In this document: positions 20,072 through 30,437 of the stretch, piece after piece
How the letters are laid out: each line of letters begins with the position of its first letter
Position numbering within the stretch: position 1 is the first letter of the stretch
Source: Candidatus Nitrosopolaris wilkensis
GTDB taxonomy: Archaea > Thermoproteota > Nitrososphaeria > Nitrososphaerales > Nitrososphaeraceae
NCBI GenBank assembly: GCA_003176995.1
Contig: QHBN01000042.1
Location: forward strand, 27,820 to 91,819
DNA: 64,000 bases
Direction of reading: 5' to 3'
Notes under the pieces: generated by a model
The model's database searches: none
What the model saw: only the letters and a program-made list of their open reading frames with translations
What the model was told of the DNA's origin: nothing
Position numbers and translations under genes: made by a program

Positions 20072-21898
20072 GTGAAAGCGCAATCTTTTAGACCTTCTTT
20101 AAAATTTAACGGTAAAATAGTTGTAATCACTGGAAGCGGTACAGGAATAGGTCAGGCGATTGCTAAAAAATTTGCAGAAAACGGCGCACACATCGTGATT
20201 ATGGGACGAAGAAGAGAACCATTGGAGCTTACCTCTGCAATATTATCAGATACTGTAAAGGCTGCCGGTTCGACTGGCAAAGTACGATCTTTCCATGGGG
20301 TAGACGTGGCAGACGAGGTTGGGATTAACAATATGTTCAAAGTTATTAAAGAAGAATTTGGAACAGTCGATATTATCATAAATAATGCGGGAGTGTCAGG
20401 TCCGGTGAAGGTATTTACTAGTGCCACTCATGCAGAATTCAAGGAGTGTGTAGCGATTCATCTTACGGGGGCTTTTTGGACTTCGCTACAGGGAATTAAG
20501 TCAATGGAACGAGGTGGTAAGATAATTACGATTGCCACATTTTTCAGTGAAGAGAATCGCTATGAGCAAAGACCGTATCGATTTAGAGCACCCTACACTT
20601 CTGCACAAGGATCGAAGAATAGATTGGCAGAGGCTCTGGCTTGGGAGCTGGTAGAAAAAGGCATAAAGTCGATTGCTACAAATCCGGGTCCTGTCCACTC
20701 AGATCGAATTTATAAAACTGTCTACCCCAAGGCGGCAGCCGAGTTCCTAAGAATCGGTGGCTATCAAGGACTCACATCTATAGAAATTGAAAGAGTTTTA
20801 ACCATATTACTACAGCTACTCGGTCAACCTGAACCAATTATTTCGGAGGGCATAAGAGAAGCCGCCGACGAAATCTCGAAATCCCGGAAGAGTAACAGTA
20901 CTGACTCATTTTCAAGTGTTGCGAAAATAGAGGCAGTACTCTCTGGGTTACTTGCGAAGGTACAAGAAATCGCCGAAAAGATACAATTCAATACTGCCAA
21001 GATGATAGTCGACGGTGAATTTCTGACTCAAGACGATGTTGCGAATATGGTATTGAATCTGTGTGACGATGTTATAAGCAAGTTAATTAACGGTAGGGTT
21101 GTTCCCAACGATCGCGTATTTTATCCAGTCAAACCTCTAGTTGGAACTTCGATCTTGGGAACAAATTTACTTCTTCCAAAAATTAAGGACAAAGTTGTTG
21201 TCATTACAATAACGTCTTCATCGGAAAAGGATCTGGATCGTGCAAATAAAATCGCGGCAGCGTTGACTTCTAGCGATGTCAAACAAGTTGTAATACTTAC
21301 CAAGAATCCCGCAGATTTGACACGATTCAGAGGTTTCCACAGTCACTCAGTCAATCTTTCAGAAGAAAAGAGCGTACGAACGATTTTCGAAACGGTTAGA
21401 TCGAAGTTTGGCAGTCTAGATGCGTTGATACATCTCACAGGAGACTACGATTATAATTTACCTTTTTCCTCTCTGGTAAGAGCACAATGGGATTCATTGG
21501 TTGACAATTTCATTAATATCCCCGGTTTGATCGTGAAGGAAGCGGTTAATATGATGGCACCTGAAGGAGCAGCGGATGAACCGGTGAAATTCAGAGGCTC
21601 TAAAGGCGTGGTTGTAATCATCGGCCCTGATGCCCCTGTGGGTAAAAAGATTTCGGGAACAGTCAGAGCTCGGTCAGAAGTTTTTAGAGGTGCATTACGG
21701 CCATATACTGCCACCGTGAATCAAGAGCTTGCTGATGTCTTGGGTTCCGATATTCGACTCTATCTCCTACTGCCAGGAAATATAGAAGGAGGGCCGCCTG
21801 ATACTGAAATGTTGAAAAACTCCTTAACTCATCTACTCTCGGTTTCATCTCTCAAAAGAAGTGAAGTAATATTTTACATAGATGAATCGAAAAGTTAA
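20072..21898 (+). CDS. Fused double short-chain dehydrogenase/reductase (SDR-SDR)
   Basis: N-domain VVITGSGTGIGQAIAKKFAENGAHIVIMGRR ... NNAG ... YTSAQGSK; second Rossmann-like half KIKDKVVVITITSSSEKDLDRANKIAAAL... lacking a catalytic tetrad; GTG start. Confidence 0.85.
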   Translation: MKAQSFRPSLKFNGKIVVITGSGTGIGQAIAKKFAENGAHIVIMGRRREPLELTSAILSDTVKAAGSTGKVRSFHGVDVADEVGINNMFKVIKEEFGTVDIIINNAGVSGPVKVFTSATHAEFKECVAIHLTGAFWTSLQGIKSMERGGKIITIATFFSEENRYEQRPYRFRAPYTSAQGSKNRLAEALAWELVEKGIKSIATNPGPVHSDRIYKTVYPKAAAEFLRIGGYQGLTSIEIERVLTILLQLLGQPEPIISEGIREAADEISKSRKSNSTDSFSSVAKIEAVLSGLLAKVQEIAEKIQFNTAKMIVDGEFLTQDDVANMVLNLCDDVISKLINGRVVPNDRVFYPVKPLVGTSILGTNLLLPKIKDKVVVITITSSSEKDLDRANKIAAALTSSDVKQVVILTKNPADLTRFRGFHSHSVNLSEEKSVRTIFETVRSKFGSLDALIHLTGDYDYNLPFSSLVRAQWDSLVDNFINIPGLIVKEAVNMMAPEGAADEPVKFRGSKGVVVIIGPDAPVGKKISGTVRARSEVFRGALRPYTATVNQELADVLGSDIRLYLLLPGNIEGGPPDTEMLKNSLTHLLSVSSLKRSEVIFYIDESKS

Positions 21899-22327
21899 AT
21901 TGTCATTATGATGGTACCCAGGCAGAGTCAGCATACTGCTGTCCTTGGAGAACAATTGCCTGTCTACTCTAAGAACTAATTAGCCCGCACAATAATATAT
22001 TCCCGATAAGCCCTAGGATTGTGCTTTGCCTGCATAACCGTTTGATGGTTGGCTGAACATTAGTATTATATTTATATTTTGAAGTTGTTTCTCATGAGTA
22101 TGTTCGATCCTGCCAAACTGTGGTTGAAGGATGGAATGGTTACGTAAGAGAAAACAGGAAAAGTGAAAATTTGCTGGCCACATGATAACCGAAGTGCTCC
22201 GTTTCATCATAAATTCACCAATAATTCTTGAACGGCTTGGAACGAAAAAGAAGTATGTGATTGAAAAAGTGACCGGGGAATAAAAATACGAAAGCTACTC
22301 AGACTGCGTGTGAGGCAGTAAAGCAGT

Positions 22328-22627
22328 TTAACTTGTGACTTGCTCGCTAGTTGATTCTGGTGTCGATGTTGAGGCTGGAGACGATGATGTGGTCGATGGT
22401 CCCCCATTCACAATTTCAGCAGTGGCGAACCTGTTTCCGACCTGCACCACTCGAATCTTGGCGTTCTGACCTACCTTACCGTTCTTCACAAAGATTACAA
22501 ATCCCTGTATCCTTGCAATACCGTCTCCTTTCCTACTGATCTCCGTAATCTGTACGTCATAGTCTTTACCAGTTTCGACTGGTTTTGGACCAAAGTTATC
22601 GTTTCTTCTGAATCCTCCGTAACTCAT
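22328..22627 (-). CDS. TRAM-domain RNA-binding protein
   Basis: PVETGKDYDVQITEISRKGDGIARIQGFVIFVKNGKVGQNAKIRVVQVGNRFATAEIV; Ser/Thr-rich tail. Confidence 0.88.
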   Translation of the reverse strand: MSYGGFRRNDNFGPKPVETGKDYDVQITEISRKGDGIARIQGFVIFVKNGKVGQNAKIRVVQVGNRFATAEIVNGGPSTTSSSPASTSTPESTSEQVTS

Positions 22628-22697
22628 TCTTAATACCTTAACTCAAGTCAGATAATGAACCATATATAAACTGTCAAAAGCGCGATCCGGTGTGTGT

Positions 22698-23540
22698 TTA
22701 CGTTCCAACTCTAATTCCGGGCTCGCATATTGACCGCAAGCATTCTATGGCTGAAAGTATTGCGAGAAAACTGGTCTTTGGATTGTTCGGGCTCGGAACG
22801 TTTCGCACAGTTAAAGACATCTCTCCGAAAGCACCCGTCGCCTCAATTTGATGTTGATTTACAGTAATATTAGGATCAGCAATAATTCTGACTTTCGTTT
22901 GTTGAATGCCAATTCCTGCAAGGCTGAGTACTGCCGCAACATTGATATTGGCAGGAAATTTGTTGACTGCGTCTGCTGCGGTCCCTTGAAAAACCAACGT
23001 CTTTTTTTTTATGGAATTCAATCTTGTAGGCTCGGAATTAAAAAAAGGAGCACCGGCTAGAGCTCTGGGATTTTTTGTTGTTGTGAGCGTCACTGAATCT
23101 AGCATTCCTTTTACACTCTTAATTGCATCTATGCCCGCGATCGCACCGGAGGGGACATAAATATGAGTTCCATTCGTGTAGACCACACTCAACAATTGGG
23201 ATAAGAAAAACTCGTCTGCTAATGCCCCAACGCTCATTATGAGCAGATCCTTCTTATTTTCCACAACATGTTTACTAAAAGTTTTTGCCGCTGCCTGAGT
23301 GGCAGCTTCAATAACGATGTCCGCATCTTTGAATTCAGAAGAAGAAGTCAATTCTGAAAAGTGTGAAAATATAGCTACATTATCTTTACGTAATCGCAAT
23401 TTCAGTTTCTGTGCCGCATGTTCGACGGTATCAAATAGCGCTAACAGCGTAGCGCTTCCTACTTTACCAGAATCTATGGCCACCGCTAGTTCGCTTCCAA
23501 TAGTTCCACAACCTATAAGGCAAACCTTCATCAGAAACAC
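22698..23540 (-). CDS. nadX: L-aspartate dehydrogenase
   Basis: VCLIGCGTIGSELAVAI, YVPSGAIAGIDAIKSVKG, NINVAAVLSLAGIG; next to nadA/nadC. Confidence 0.9.
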   Translation of the reverse strand: MFLMKVCLIGCGTIGSELAVAIDSGKVGSATLLALFDTVEHAAQKLKLRLRKDNVAIFSHFSELTSSSEFKDADIVIEAATQAAAKTFSKHVVENKKDLLIMSVGALADEFFLSQLLSVVYTNGTHIYVPSGAIAGIDAIKSVKGMLDSVTLTTTKNPRALAGAPFFNSEPTRLNSIKKKTLVFQGTAADAVNKFPANINVAAVLSLAGIGIQQTKVRIIADPNITVNQHQIEATGAFGEMSLTVRNVPSPNNPKTSFLAILSAIECLRSICEPGIRVGT

Positions 23541-23598
23541 TGGTTTTTTACGTCGATAGAATCGTAATGCCTGTCATTGCTTCAGGCTTGTTAATTTT

Positions 23599-23778
23599 CT
23601 AACGTCTTCCGCCTCGCTCTGGCTTCTTCTGCCCTGGTGGTCGCCTTTTCTCAAAGCGTTTAATAAAGTTATTCTTATTACGCAACTTTGAGACAGGGCT
23701 AAGTCTTACCTTCCCTTGAATTTTTGGAGTCTGCCCCCTTACCTTCCCAGCCTTCGTCAGAGATCCATGCGTTGGCAT
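23599..23778 (-). CDS. rps30e: 30S ribosomal protein S30e (59 aa), not in ORF track
   Basis: Manual minus-strand translation [59 protein letters not shown]; matches archaeal S30e N-terminus. Confidence 0.85.
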   Translation of the reverse strand: MPTHGSLTKAGKVRGQTPKIQGKVRLSPVSKLRNKNNFIKRFEKRRPPGQKKPERGGRR

Positions 23779-23906
23779 TGCTGGCCACTATTGAAACTAC
23801 ATCTAATATATACATATGCACTTTCATGTCAACACAGCTATAGTGGCAAGTATTGCCTACGACATGAACCAGTGGGGCAATCCTATCCTCGATTATACTC
23901 ATTTAA

Positions 23907-24878
23907 ATGTGCTGTGAGACATGTACGATTATGATGCTTGAAGCAGACTACAAACATCGAGTGCTATCCTTGAAGAAGGAAAAAAACGCAGTGATTCTAG
24001 CACATAACTATCAGCTGCCTGAAGTGCAAGATGTCGCGGATGTTATAGGTGATTCATTAGCACTCTCGCGAACTGCCGCTCAGTCAGACGCCGATACGAT
24101 AGTGTTCTGTGGCGTACACTTCATGGCGGAGACCGCTGCTATCATTTGTCCAGATAAGCAAGTTTTAATTCCTGATCCTGACGCAGGCTGTTCACTCGCT
24201 GCTAGTATTAATGCCCGTGAATTGAAATCTTGGATAGCTGAGCATCATGATGCTGTAGTAGTAAGTTACGTTAACACCACAGCAGAGGTAAAGGCCCTGT
24301 CAGATTACTGTTGTACATCTTCTAATGCGGTTAATGTAGTGAACAGCATACCCTCGAATAGAGAAATACTATTCCTGCCAGATATGTTTCTCGGATCATA
24401 TGTAGCTAAAATGACTAAGAGGAAAAACATGTACATTTGGCCCGGTGAATGTCACGTACACGCTGATATAAAGGCTCAAGACATTAATGAGATGTTCAAG
24501 AATTTCAACAATGCTGATTTCCTGGTGCATCCGGAGTGTGGTTGTACCTCAACAACATTGTATCATATCGCGACTGGAGAATTGGAAAAATCTGCACATA
24601 TACTTTCCACCGAAGGAATGATGAAACACGCATCCGCATCCCCTGCAAAGCAGTTTGTAGTTGCAACAGAAACGGGTATACTCTACAGAATGAAGAAGGA
24701 AAATCCACATAAACAATTCATACCTATTAAGAAAGACGCTATATGCAAATATATGAAATTGATCAATTTGGAAAAAATTCAAAATTCGCTTCTTAATAAC
24801 GTGTATCAAGTTAAAGTTCCTCCTAAAACCGCTGTGAAAGCACGAGCCGCCATCGAGCGGATGCTAGCAATATCGTGA
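23907..24878 (+). CDS. nadA: Quinolinate synthase
   Basis: AVILAHNYQLPEVQDVADVIGDSLALSR, VFCGVHFMAETA, HPECGC, TETGILYRM. True start probably the second ATG (~23931). Confidence 0.93.
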   Translation: MCCETCTIMMLEADYKHRVLSLKKEKNAVILAHNYQLPEVQDVADVIGDSLALSRTAAQSDADTIVFCGVHFMAETAAIICPDKQVLIPDPDAGCSLAASINARELKSWIAEHHDAVVVSYVNTTAEVKALSDYCCTSSNAVNVVNSIPSNREILFLPDMFLGSYVAKMTKRKNMYIWPGECHVHADIKAQDINEMFKNFNNADFLVHPECGCTSTTLYHIATGELEKSAHILSTEGMMKHASASPAKQFVVATETGILYRMKKENPHKQFIPIKKDAICKYMKLINLEKIQNSLLNNVYQVKVPPKTAVKARAAIERMLAIS

Positions 24879-24920
24879 CTGAAGAATACGAAAGGGGAGG
24901 AAGAAGGTGCGAGTAGTGAA

Positions 24921-25808
24921 TTAATATGGCTGGCAATCACTGTTGCTCATTATCTCTAGGCTATAATCAATTGCTTTTGGAGAATGGGTTAGGTACCCGA
25001 GCGAAATAATATCAGGTTGTAACTTTGCGTAGTCAGCTATGTTATGCGGATCAATCCTTCCTGAAATCTCTACTTTGACTTTTTTACGAACGCCCATTTT
25101 TCTAATCTGGGTTATTGCAGCTTTTGCTTGCTTTGGAGAAAAGTTATCGAGCATTATGATATCTGACCCTGCCCTAACCGCGGAGACCATTTCGGCCAAA
25201 TTCTTTACTTCGCATTCCAATAATAAACATCCGTTAATTTTTTCTCTCGCCAGTCTGATAGATTGTTCGATCGAGTCGGCCAATACCAGATGATTATCCT
25301 TTATCAAGGCCATGTCATCAAGTTTGATCCTATGGGTCACTCCACCTCCTAATAATACAGCTTTTTTGTCGAAAGATCTCAGTCCTGGAGCGGTCTTCCG
25401 GGTACAAGCAACTTTTATGGATCTGTTAATTTTTCCAACCATCTCAACAAGTTTCCGAGTTTCCGTTGCAATCCCGCTCATTCTCATTATCAGATTTAAT
25501 GCGGTTCTCTCTGCTTGGAGTATAGCGAGCGCTCTCCCAGAAATATTCATTACTATACTACCATCTTCTACACGAGATCCGTCTGTCACTAAGGTCTGAA
25601 CCCTACACTTACAAATGTCGAAAAGGATTCCGGCTTCCTCAAGACCAGCTATTATTGCCGATTTTCCGGATTTACAGATAATTTGGGCGCAACCAGAGAG
25701 ATCTGGTGAGAGAATGCTTTCGCTAGTAACGTCACCAGTGCCCACGTCCTGTTGTAAGAAACTTATTAGCGATTCTCTAACCTCAAGATACGCACGTAAA
25801 TTCTTCAT
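24921..25808 (-). CDS. nadC: Nicotinate-nucleotide pyrophosphorylase (carboxylating)
   Basis: QQDVGTGDVTSESI, AERTALNLIMRMSGIATETRKLV, TRKTAPGLRSFDKKAVLLGGGVTHR, IMLDNFSPKQ. Confidence 0.93.
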   Translation of the reverse strand: MKNLRAYLEVRESLISFLQQDVGTGDVTSESILSPDLSGCAQIICKSGKSAIIAGLEEAGILFDICKCRVQTLVTDGSRVEDGSIVMNISGRALAILQAERTALNLIMRMSGIATETRKLVEMVGKINRSIKVACTRKTAPGLRSFDKKAVLLGGGVTHRIKLDDMALIKDNHLVLADSIEQSIRLAREKINGCLLLECEVKNLAEMVSAVRAGSDIIMLDNFSPKQAKAAITQIRKMGVRKKVKVEISGRIDPHNIADYAKLQPDIISLGYLTHSPKAIDYSLEIMSNSDCQPY

Positions 25809-25826
25809 CTTTCTTTTTTGTCACGA

Positions 25827-26015
25827 TTAAGCCACCTTGAGCGCGTATTTATGTGGAACTGTTATATCGAGTGTGGCCGCCACCATAGATTTTGCCGGCT
25901 CAAAAATCAGGATAATGCCAGACCAGTCCGGGCTTAGATCGGCCGACTTACAAACTGGACAAACCTTACCAACTGTGACAGCTTTGCACTTTTTACAAGC
26001 TAGTTCCCTAGCCAA
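25827..26015 (-). CDS. spt4: Transcription elongation factor Spt4 / RNA polymerase subunit E''
   Basis: MARELACKKCKAVTVGKVCPVCKSADLSPDWSGIILIFEPAKS. Confidence 0.92.
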   Translation of the reverse strand: MARELACKKCKAVTVGKVCPVCKSADLSPDWSGIILIFEPAKSMVAATLDITVPHKYALKVA

Positions 26016-26624
26016 TTATTTATTCCCACCTGCTCCGCCTTTCTTTTCCTTCACAGGTGCTGCCGCCGGTGGCTGCTTTGCTCTAATCACCTCCTGTTCA
26101 ATCCATTCAGTAGCACCAAGGAAGGGTTGTCTACAGGTTATGCCTATTTTTCCCATTGCAGCTCCCTTCCCAAGACTTATGGCTGTAACCCTTGCGCGTA
26201 TACGCGAGCCAATTTTTAAACTCTTGGCTGTTTGATTGGCGACTATGACACCTTGTTTAACGTCGCTTCTCAGATAATCATCGGTAATCTGCGACAGGTG
26301 TAACAACGCATCAGTCGGCCCAATTCTCACAAAAGCTCCGAAATCAGTAATTTCAACTACTTCGCCCTCCACCACCTCCTGCAACTTTGGATAGAACGTT
26401 AATGCCTTGAAGGTTACCCTATGGTAGGTAGCACCATCGCCTGCCACCAGTTTACCAACTGAATTGGCAATAGCATCAATGATCATTATGACGTATCCGA
26501 GCTCAGGACTGATCATACTCTCGTATTTTTCTTTTAAAATTCCAATAGCTGTATCCTTCAATGAATTTTTTAATCTACTAGGAGGAATTCTAACTACATC
26601 ACTCATATGCACTATTTCAAACAT
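26016..26624 (-). CDS. rpoE1: DNA-directed RNA polymerase subunit E' (Rpo7)
   Basis: MFEIVHMSDVVRIPPSRLKNSLKDTAIGILKEKYE...S1 domain VVEGEVVEITDFGAFVRIGPTDALLHLSQITDDY. Start placed at internal Met. Confidence 0.9.
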   Translation of the reverse strand: MFEIVHMSDVVRIPPSRLKNSLKDTAIGILKEKYESMISPELGYVIMIIDAIANSVGKLVAGDGATYHRVTFKALTFYPKLQEVVEGEVVEITDFGAFVRIGPTDALLHLSQITDDYLRSDVKQGVIVANQTAKSLKIGSRIRARVTAISLGKGAAMGKIGITCRQPFLGATEWIEQEVIRAKQPPAAAPVKEKKGGAGGNK

Positions 26625-26692
26625 AATGGATGTACGCTTGTTGGATCCAAGCATCAATTTATGAACCTTTTGGATACTTTAACCATGTCCTA

Positions 26693-27319
26693 TTACAAGG
26701 TAGCTAATTCACTTCTAAGGTCGAATTTTACAGAGGAGTCAGTCACCTCGAACACGGCATCTCTATCGATTATGCTCTTCAAGGCGGATCTCAGATATCC
26801 TTCGAAGAATTTGGAACCTTTTCTTCCTAATCTGTGTCTAATCACTATGATTCGGTTGTCAGCTTGAGAGACCTCGTCATACGTACCGAGATGGCCATAT
26901 CGGCAGATTATTTTTTCAATGTACTCTAGGACTGATCGCTCGGTAAGCTCCTTTTTCCAGAACAGTATCGTGTCCCTCGCTACCGTTTCCCCAAGTTTTA
27001 GCCCAAGAGTGTATAGACTCTGTTCATCATGTGATTCGAGCAAGGAGGTTATGAACTCTCTATTTATAACGACCATGTCTATTTTCGATAGGTATCGGGT
27101 AAATTCTGCATATCTTTTCAGGATAGTTCCTACCAAAGCGTTAACGGAGATACCCATTCTTTCTGCCTCGTCGTCCAAAACTTTAGATAAATCCAGACGA
27201 AACCTAAAAGATCTGGTTGTTGTATCCGAGCGCGCGTCAGAGCTTGTGATACCTCCCAAACTAATATCAACTAAATGATACTCGCCGAGGTAATAAATGG
27301 TGTGGTGATTTGTAGCCAT
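26693..27319 (-). CDS. Conserved hypothetical, RHH-like N-terminal region
   Basis: Long ORF; RSFRFRLDLSKVLDDEAERMGISVNALVGTILKRYAEF resembles ribbon-helix-helix. Confidence 0.6.
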   Translation of the reverse strand: MATNHHTIYYLGEYHLVDISLGGITSSDARSDTTTRSFRFRLDLSKVLDDEAERMGISVNALVGTILKRYAEFTRYLSKIDMVVINREFITSLLESHDEQSLYTLGLKLGETVARDTILFWKKELTERSVLEYIEKIICRYGHLGTYDEVSQADNRIIVIRHRLGRKGSKFFEGYLRSALKSIIDRDAVFEVTDSSVKFDLRSELATL

Positions 27320-27452
27320 TTGTGTTGATTTCTGTTCAAGTCAAGTCGTAATTGCAAAGATGTACACACGTTTCTTATTAAATCTCGGTCATGGTTGATA
27401 CCTGTGGCAAAAATATCGACAGACACTACTCAGAAGGGCTTGATTAGTTATC

Positions 27453-28386
27453 TTGCGTATTCTCCGACCAATGAACCGATGCATAGAGTACAAACAAAAA
27501 CAAGAGGGACCGGTGCAAGCTAGCGGAAACGATCGCGACATTTGCGGTTTATGTAACAGCATTGCGATCCTTTTCGATTCCGACAATAGCGAGACCGTCT
27601 GTAGCAAATGTGGCGTGGTTCTCCAAGAGAATGCCGAATCGTTAGGCGCTGAATGGGGAATATACTCAGGAGACGATATCGAAAGCAAGAGCGGAACATG
27701 TATGCCAACTTCGTCAGCGTTTCACGATATGGGGCTTTCAACGTTCATCTCTTATTCAAATGTGGACGCAAACGGTGGTGTGATGAGCCCTGAACAGATG
27801 GCTAAGATTCAAAGAATGAGATACTGGAATAAGATTTCGAGCAATAACAGAAGCTATCATAGAAATCTGAAAAATGCCTTTGCTATTTTAAGCACTGTGA
27901 AAGCTAAACTGTCGCTAAACAACGCGCATATGGAAAAATCTACCTATAATTATCGAAAGGCTCTGGACAAACGAATTATCAAAGGGAGGTTTTTACGCGC
28001 ACTGGTAGTTGCCTCGGCCTATGCGGCATGCAGAGAATTGAATGTACCAAGAACGCTAGTTGAAATAGCACAAACTGCTAACGCAGACGCTATCTTTGCC
28101 GGTGAATGTTACAGGTTACTTCTTAGGCATCGATAATTGATTCGAACGAGCTGGTTAAGATCGCTAATAGTGGGCGCGTAAGCGAAAAGGCTTACCGCAG
28201 AGCCCTTCAGATGCTTTCTATAGTAAAGGATATCGTTTGGCAAAGATCTTAATGCGCTTGCTGTGGGATCCCGCGTGTCTGAAGGAAGGTGAAAAGGTTA
28301 GCCAAGCACAAATCGCTGTGGCAGGCGACACTAGTCTCGTAGCACTATGAAAAAGATTTCAAGATATGAGGAAGATATTTCCATGA
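27453..28386 (+). pseudogene. Transcription initiation factor B (TFB/TFIIB) pseudogene
   Basis: CGLCNSIAILFDSDNSETVCSKCGVVLQE zinc ribbon and cyclin fold intact to ...GECYRLLLRHR*; continues in other frames as IDSNELVKIANSGRVSEKAYRRALQMLSIVKD, FGKDLNALAV, ACLKEGEKVSQAQIAVAGDTSLVAL*KRFQDMRKIFP*. Confidence 0.85.
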
Positions 28387-28586
28387 TTTGTCTCTGTAAT
28401 TCCAGTTTTATTCTTTCGTATCGCCACATATTGTTTCTAGACTTATTTCGGTTGTTTTCGCTTACATGCCGAGTGTGTGAATGTCTAACAAGAAAGTAAT
28501 AGCAGGATACATCGGGGAGCAGAAAAAGAACGCACCTGCTCATAACAACGTTTTATAGCCTGAAAAGTCACAACACACCATGCGAA

Positions 28587-28892
28587 ATGACTAGGATCAA
28601 GGTAGCTGTCAAAGATGAGATCATAAGAGGTAAGGGAAAGGAGCTGAATGTAAACGGGATCAGAATAGCATTATTCAACGCAAACGGAAAGTATTATGCG
28701 GTTGAGGCTCTTTGTAGACATCAAGATGGTTCTTTGGCACCAGGAAAGGTAGATGGAGAGATTGTTGAATGTCCTCTACATTCATGGCACTATAATATTA
28801 GGACAGGTGAACTCCTTGATTATCTTGGAGGAGTCAAACTTACAACCTATGATGTTGACATCAAGGGAAACGACATTTACGTAGATGTTTAA
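28587..28892 (+). CDS. Rieske-type [2Fe-2S] ferredoxin
   Basis: CRHQDGSLAPGKVDGEIVECPLHSWHYNIRTGE: C-x-H ... C-x2-H. Confidence 0.9.
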   Translation: MTRIKVAVKDEIIRGKGKELNVNGIRIALFNANGKYYAVEALCRHQDGSLAPGKVDGEIVECPLHSWHYNIRTGELLDYLGGVKLTTYDVDIKGNDIYVDV

Positions 28893-29024
28893 TATTTCCC
28901 AAATTTACTTATACTAGAAGAGCAGATCACCTGATTCTGTCAATAAGAGTATCGGCACATGTCTAGGCAGTACAACGCAAAGAACCCGAATTGAATAGTA
29001 ATCCCCAGATAAGGGTTCATCCCA

Positions 29025-30437
29025 TTGAAAGTATATAACACGTTGACGAGGCGCCTTGAAGACTTGAACTCCGATGGAGCTGCCTCCACGAGAATTTATC
29101 TCTGTGGCGTGACAGTTTATGATAATTCGCATGTTGGTCATGCTAGAACGATTGTGGTATTCGATATTCTACGCCGCTACCTTCTTTCCAAGAATTGTCC
29201 TGTAGAATTTATCCAGAATTTTACAGACGTTGATGATAAGATAATAAATCGTGCAATACAGGAGGGATCGACAGCGGAAGAAGTCGCGTCTAGGTACATA
29301 CAGAATTACTTCAAGGATTTCAGTTCCCTAAACGTATTGGTGGCCGATCGATATCCCAGAGCTACCGAGCACATACGAGAAATGATTCAGCTTATCAGTG
29401 CACTGATGTATAAAGGCCATGCGTATCTTTCGCCTAACGGAATTTATTTTCATGTAAGATCATTTTCAGGTTACGGCAAGTTGTCGAAAAAATCAATCGA
29501 AGACTTAGATGCAGGAGCTCGAATCGAAGTTGATCAATCAAAGGAAGATCCACTTGATTTTGCTCTATGGAAATTCTATTCAGATCCTCCAGTATGGGAA
29601 AGTCCTTGGGGAATGGGGAGACCTGGGTGGCATATTGAGTGTTCCGCGATGGCTTTGAAATATTTTGAAAGCCCTTTCGAGATCCACGGAGGTGGATACG
29701 ATCTTGTCTTTCCTCATCATGAGAATGAGATTGCTCAATCGGAATCTCTTTCAGGAAAACAGTTTGCAAAAATATGGATACATTCAGGAATGGTAACTGT
29801 CAATTCTGAAAAAATGTCCAAATCCTTGGGCAATATTGTAACAATCCAGGATGCACTAGGCAGATGGGGACCTAACACTATACGAATTTACAGCATTTCT
29901 GTACATTATTCAAAACCTTTGGACTACTCAGAGAAATTACTAAACGAGTCTAAACATAAATGGCGTCAGATAGAGATCTGCGCTTGTGAATTACGTTTTG
30001 CGATTGGAAATCAGGGTTACCTAACAGAAGTGGAACAATTGTCTGATCAGACGATGAAGGCTTTTGAATCTGCGATGGAAGATAATTTGAATACTTCTTT
30101 AGCTTTCACTGTATTCCTTAAACTTGTCACGGAGTTAAACCGCTATGCAGCAGAAGAAAAATTGACAGCAGATATGTCTAAAATCGCCGGCGTAGTTTTC
30201 AATAATATCGTGAACGTTTTGGGCCTTCGGGTTATCGAAGCCAACGATATCGAGAAAAAAGAAATTGAAAGTTTGATAAGCATGCGCGATCAATTACGAG
30301 AACAAAAGAAATTCTATGAATCGGATGCGATACGAAAGAAATTGGTTGATGAATTTTCAGTTGAACTAATCGATCATAAGAAGAGAACCATTTGGGGCAA
30401 AGTTGAGGGAGCATCAAGACTTCATTTTGTTGACTAG
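29025..30437 (+). CDS. cysS: Cysteinyl-tRNA synthetase
   Basis: CGVTVYDNSHVGHARTIVVFDILRRYL, GRPGWHIECSAMA, GGGYDLVFPHHENEIAQSE, SEKMSKSLGN (KMSKS). Confidence 0.95.
   Translation: MKVYNTLTRRLEDLNSDGAASTRIYLCGVTVYDNSHVGHARTIVVFDILRRYLLSKNCPVEFIQNFTDVDDKIINRAIQEGSTAEEVASRYIQNYFKDFSSLNVLVADRYPRATEHIREMIQLISALMYKGHAYLSPNGIYFHVRSFSGYGKLSKKSIEDLDAGARIEVDQSKEDPLDFALWKFYSDPPVWESPWGMGRPGWHIECSAMALKYFESPFEIHGGGYDLVFPHHENEIAQSESLSGKQFAKIWIHSGMVTVNSEKMSKSLGNIVTIQDALGRWGPNTIRIYSISVHYSKPLDYSEKLLNESKHKWRQIEICACELRFAIGNQGYLTEVEQLSDQTMKAFESAMEDNLNTSLAFTVFLKLVTELNRYAAEEKLTADMSKIAGVVFNNIVNVLGLRVIEANDIEKKEIESLISMRDQLREQKKFYESDAIRKKLVDEFSVELIDHKKRTIWGKVEGASRLHFVD

Noticed and set aside
28081-28386. Second BHB intron to explain the TFB frame breaks
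   Set aside because: Breaks look like small deletions (missing nucleotides, a missing segment before ACLKEGEK) plus a point stop, not insertions with paired bulges.
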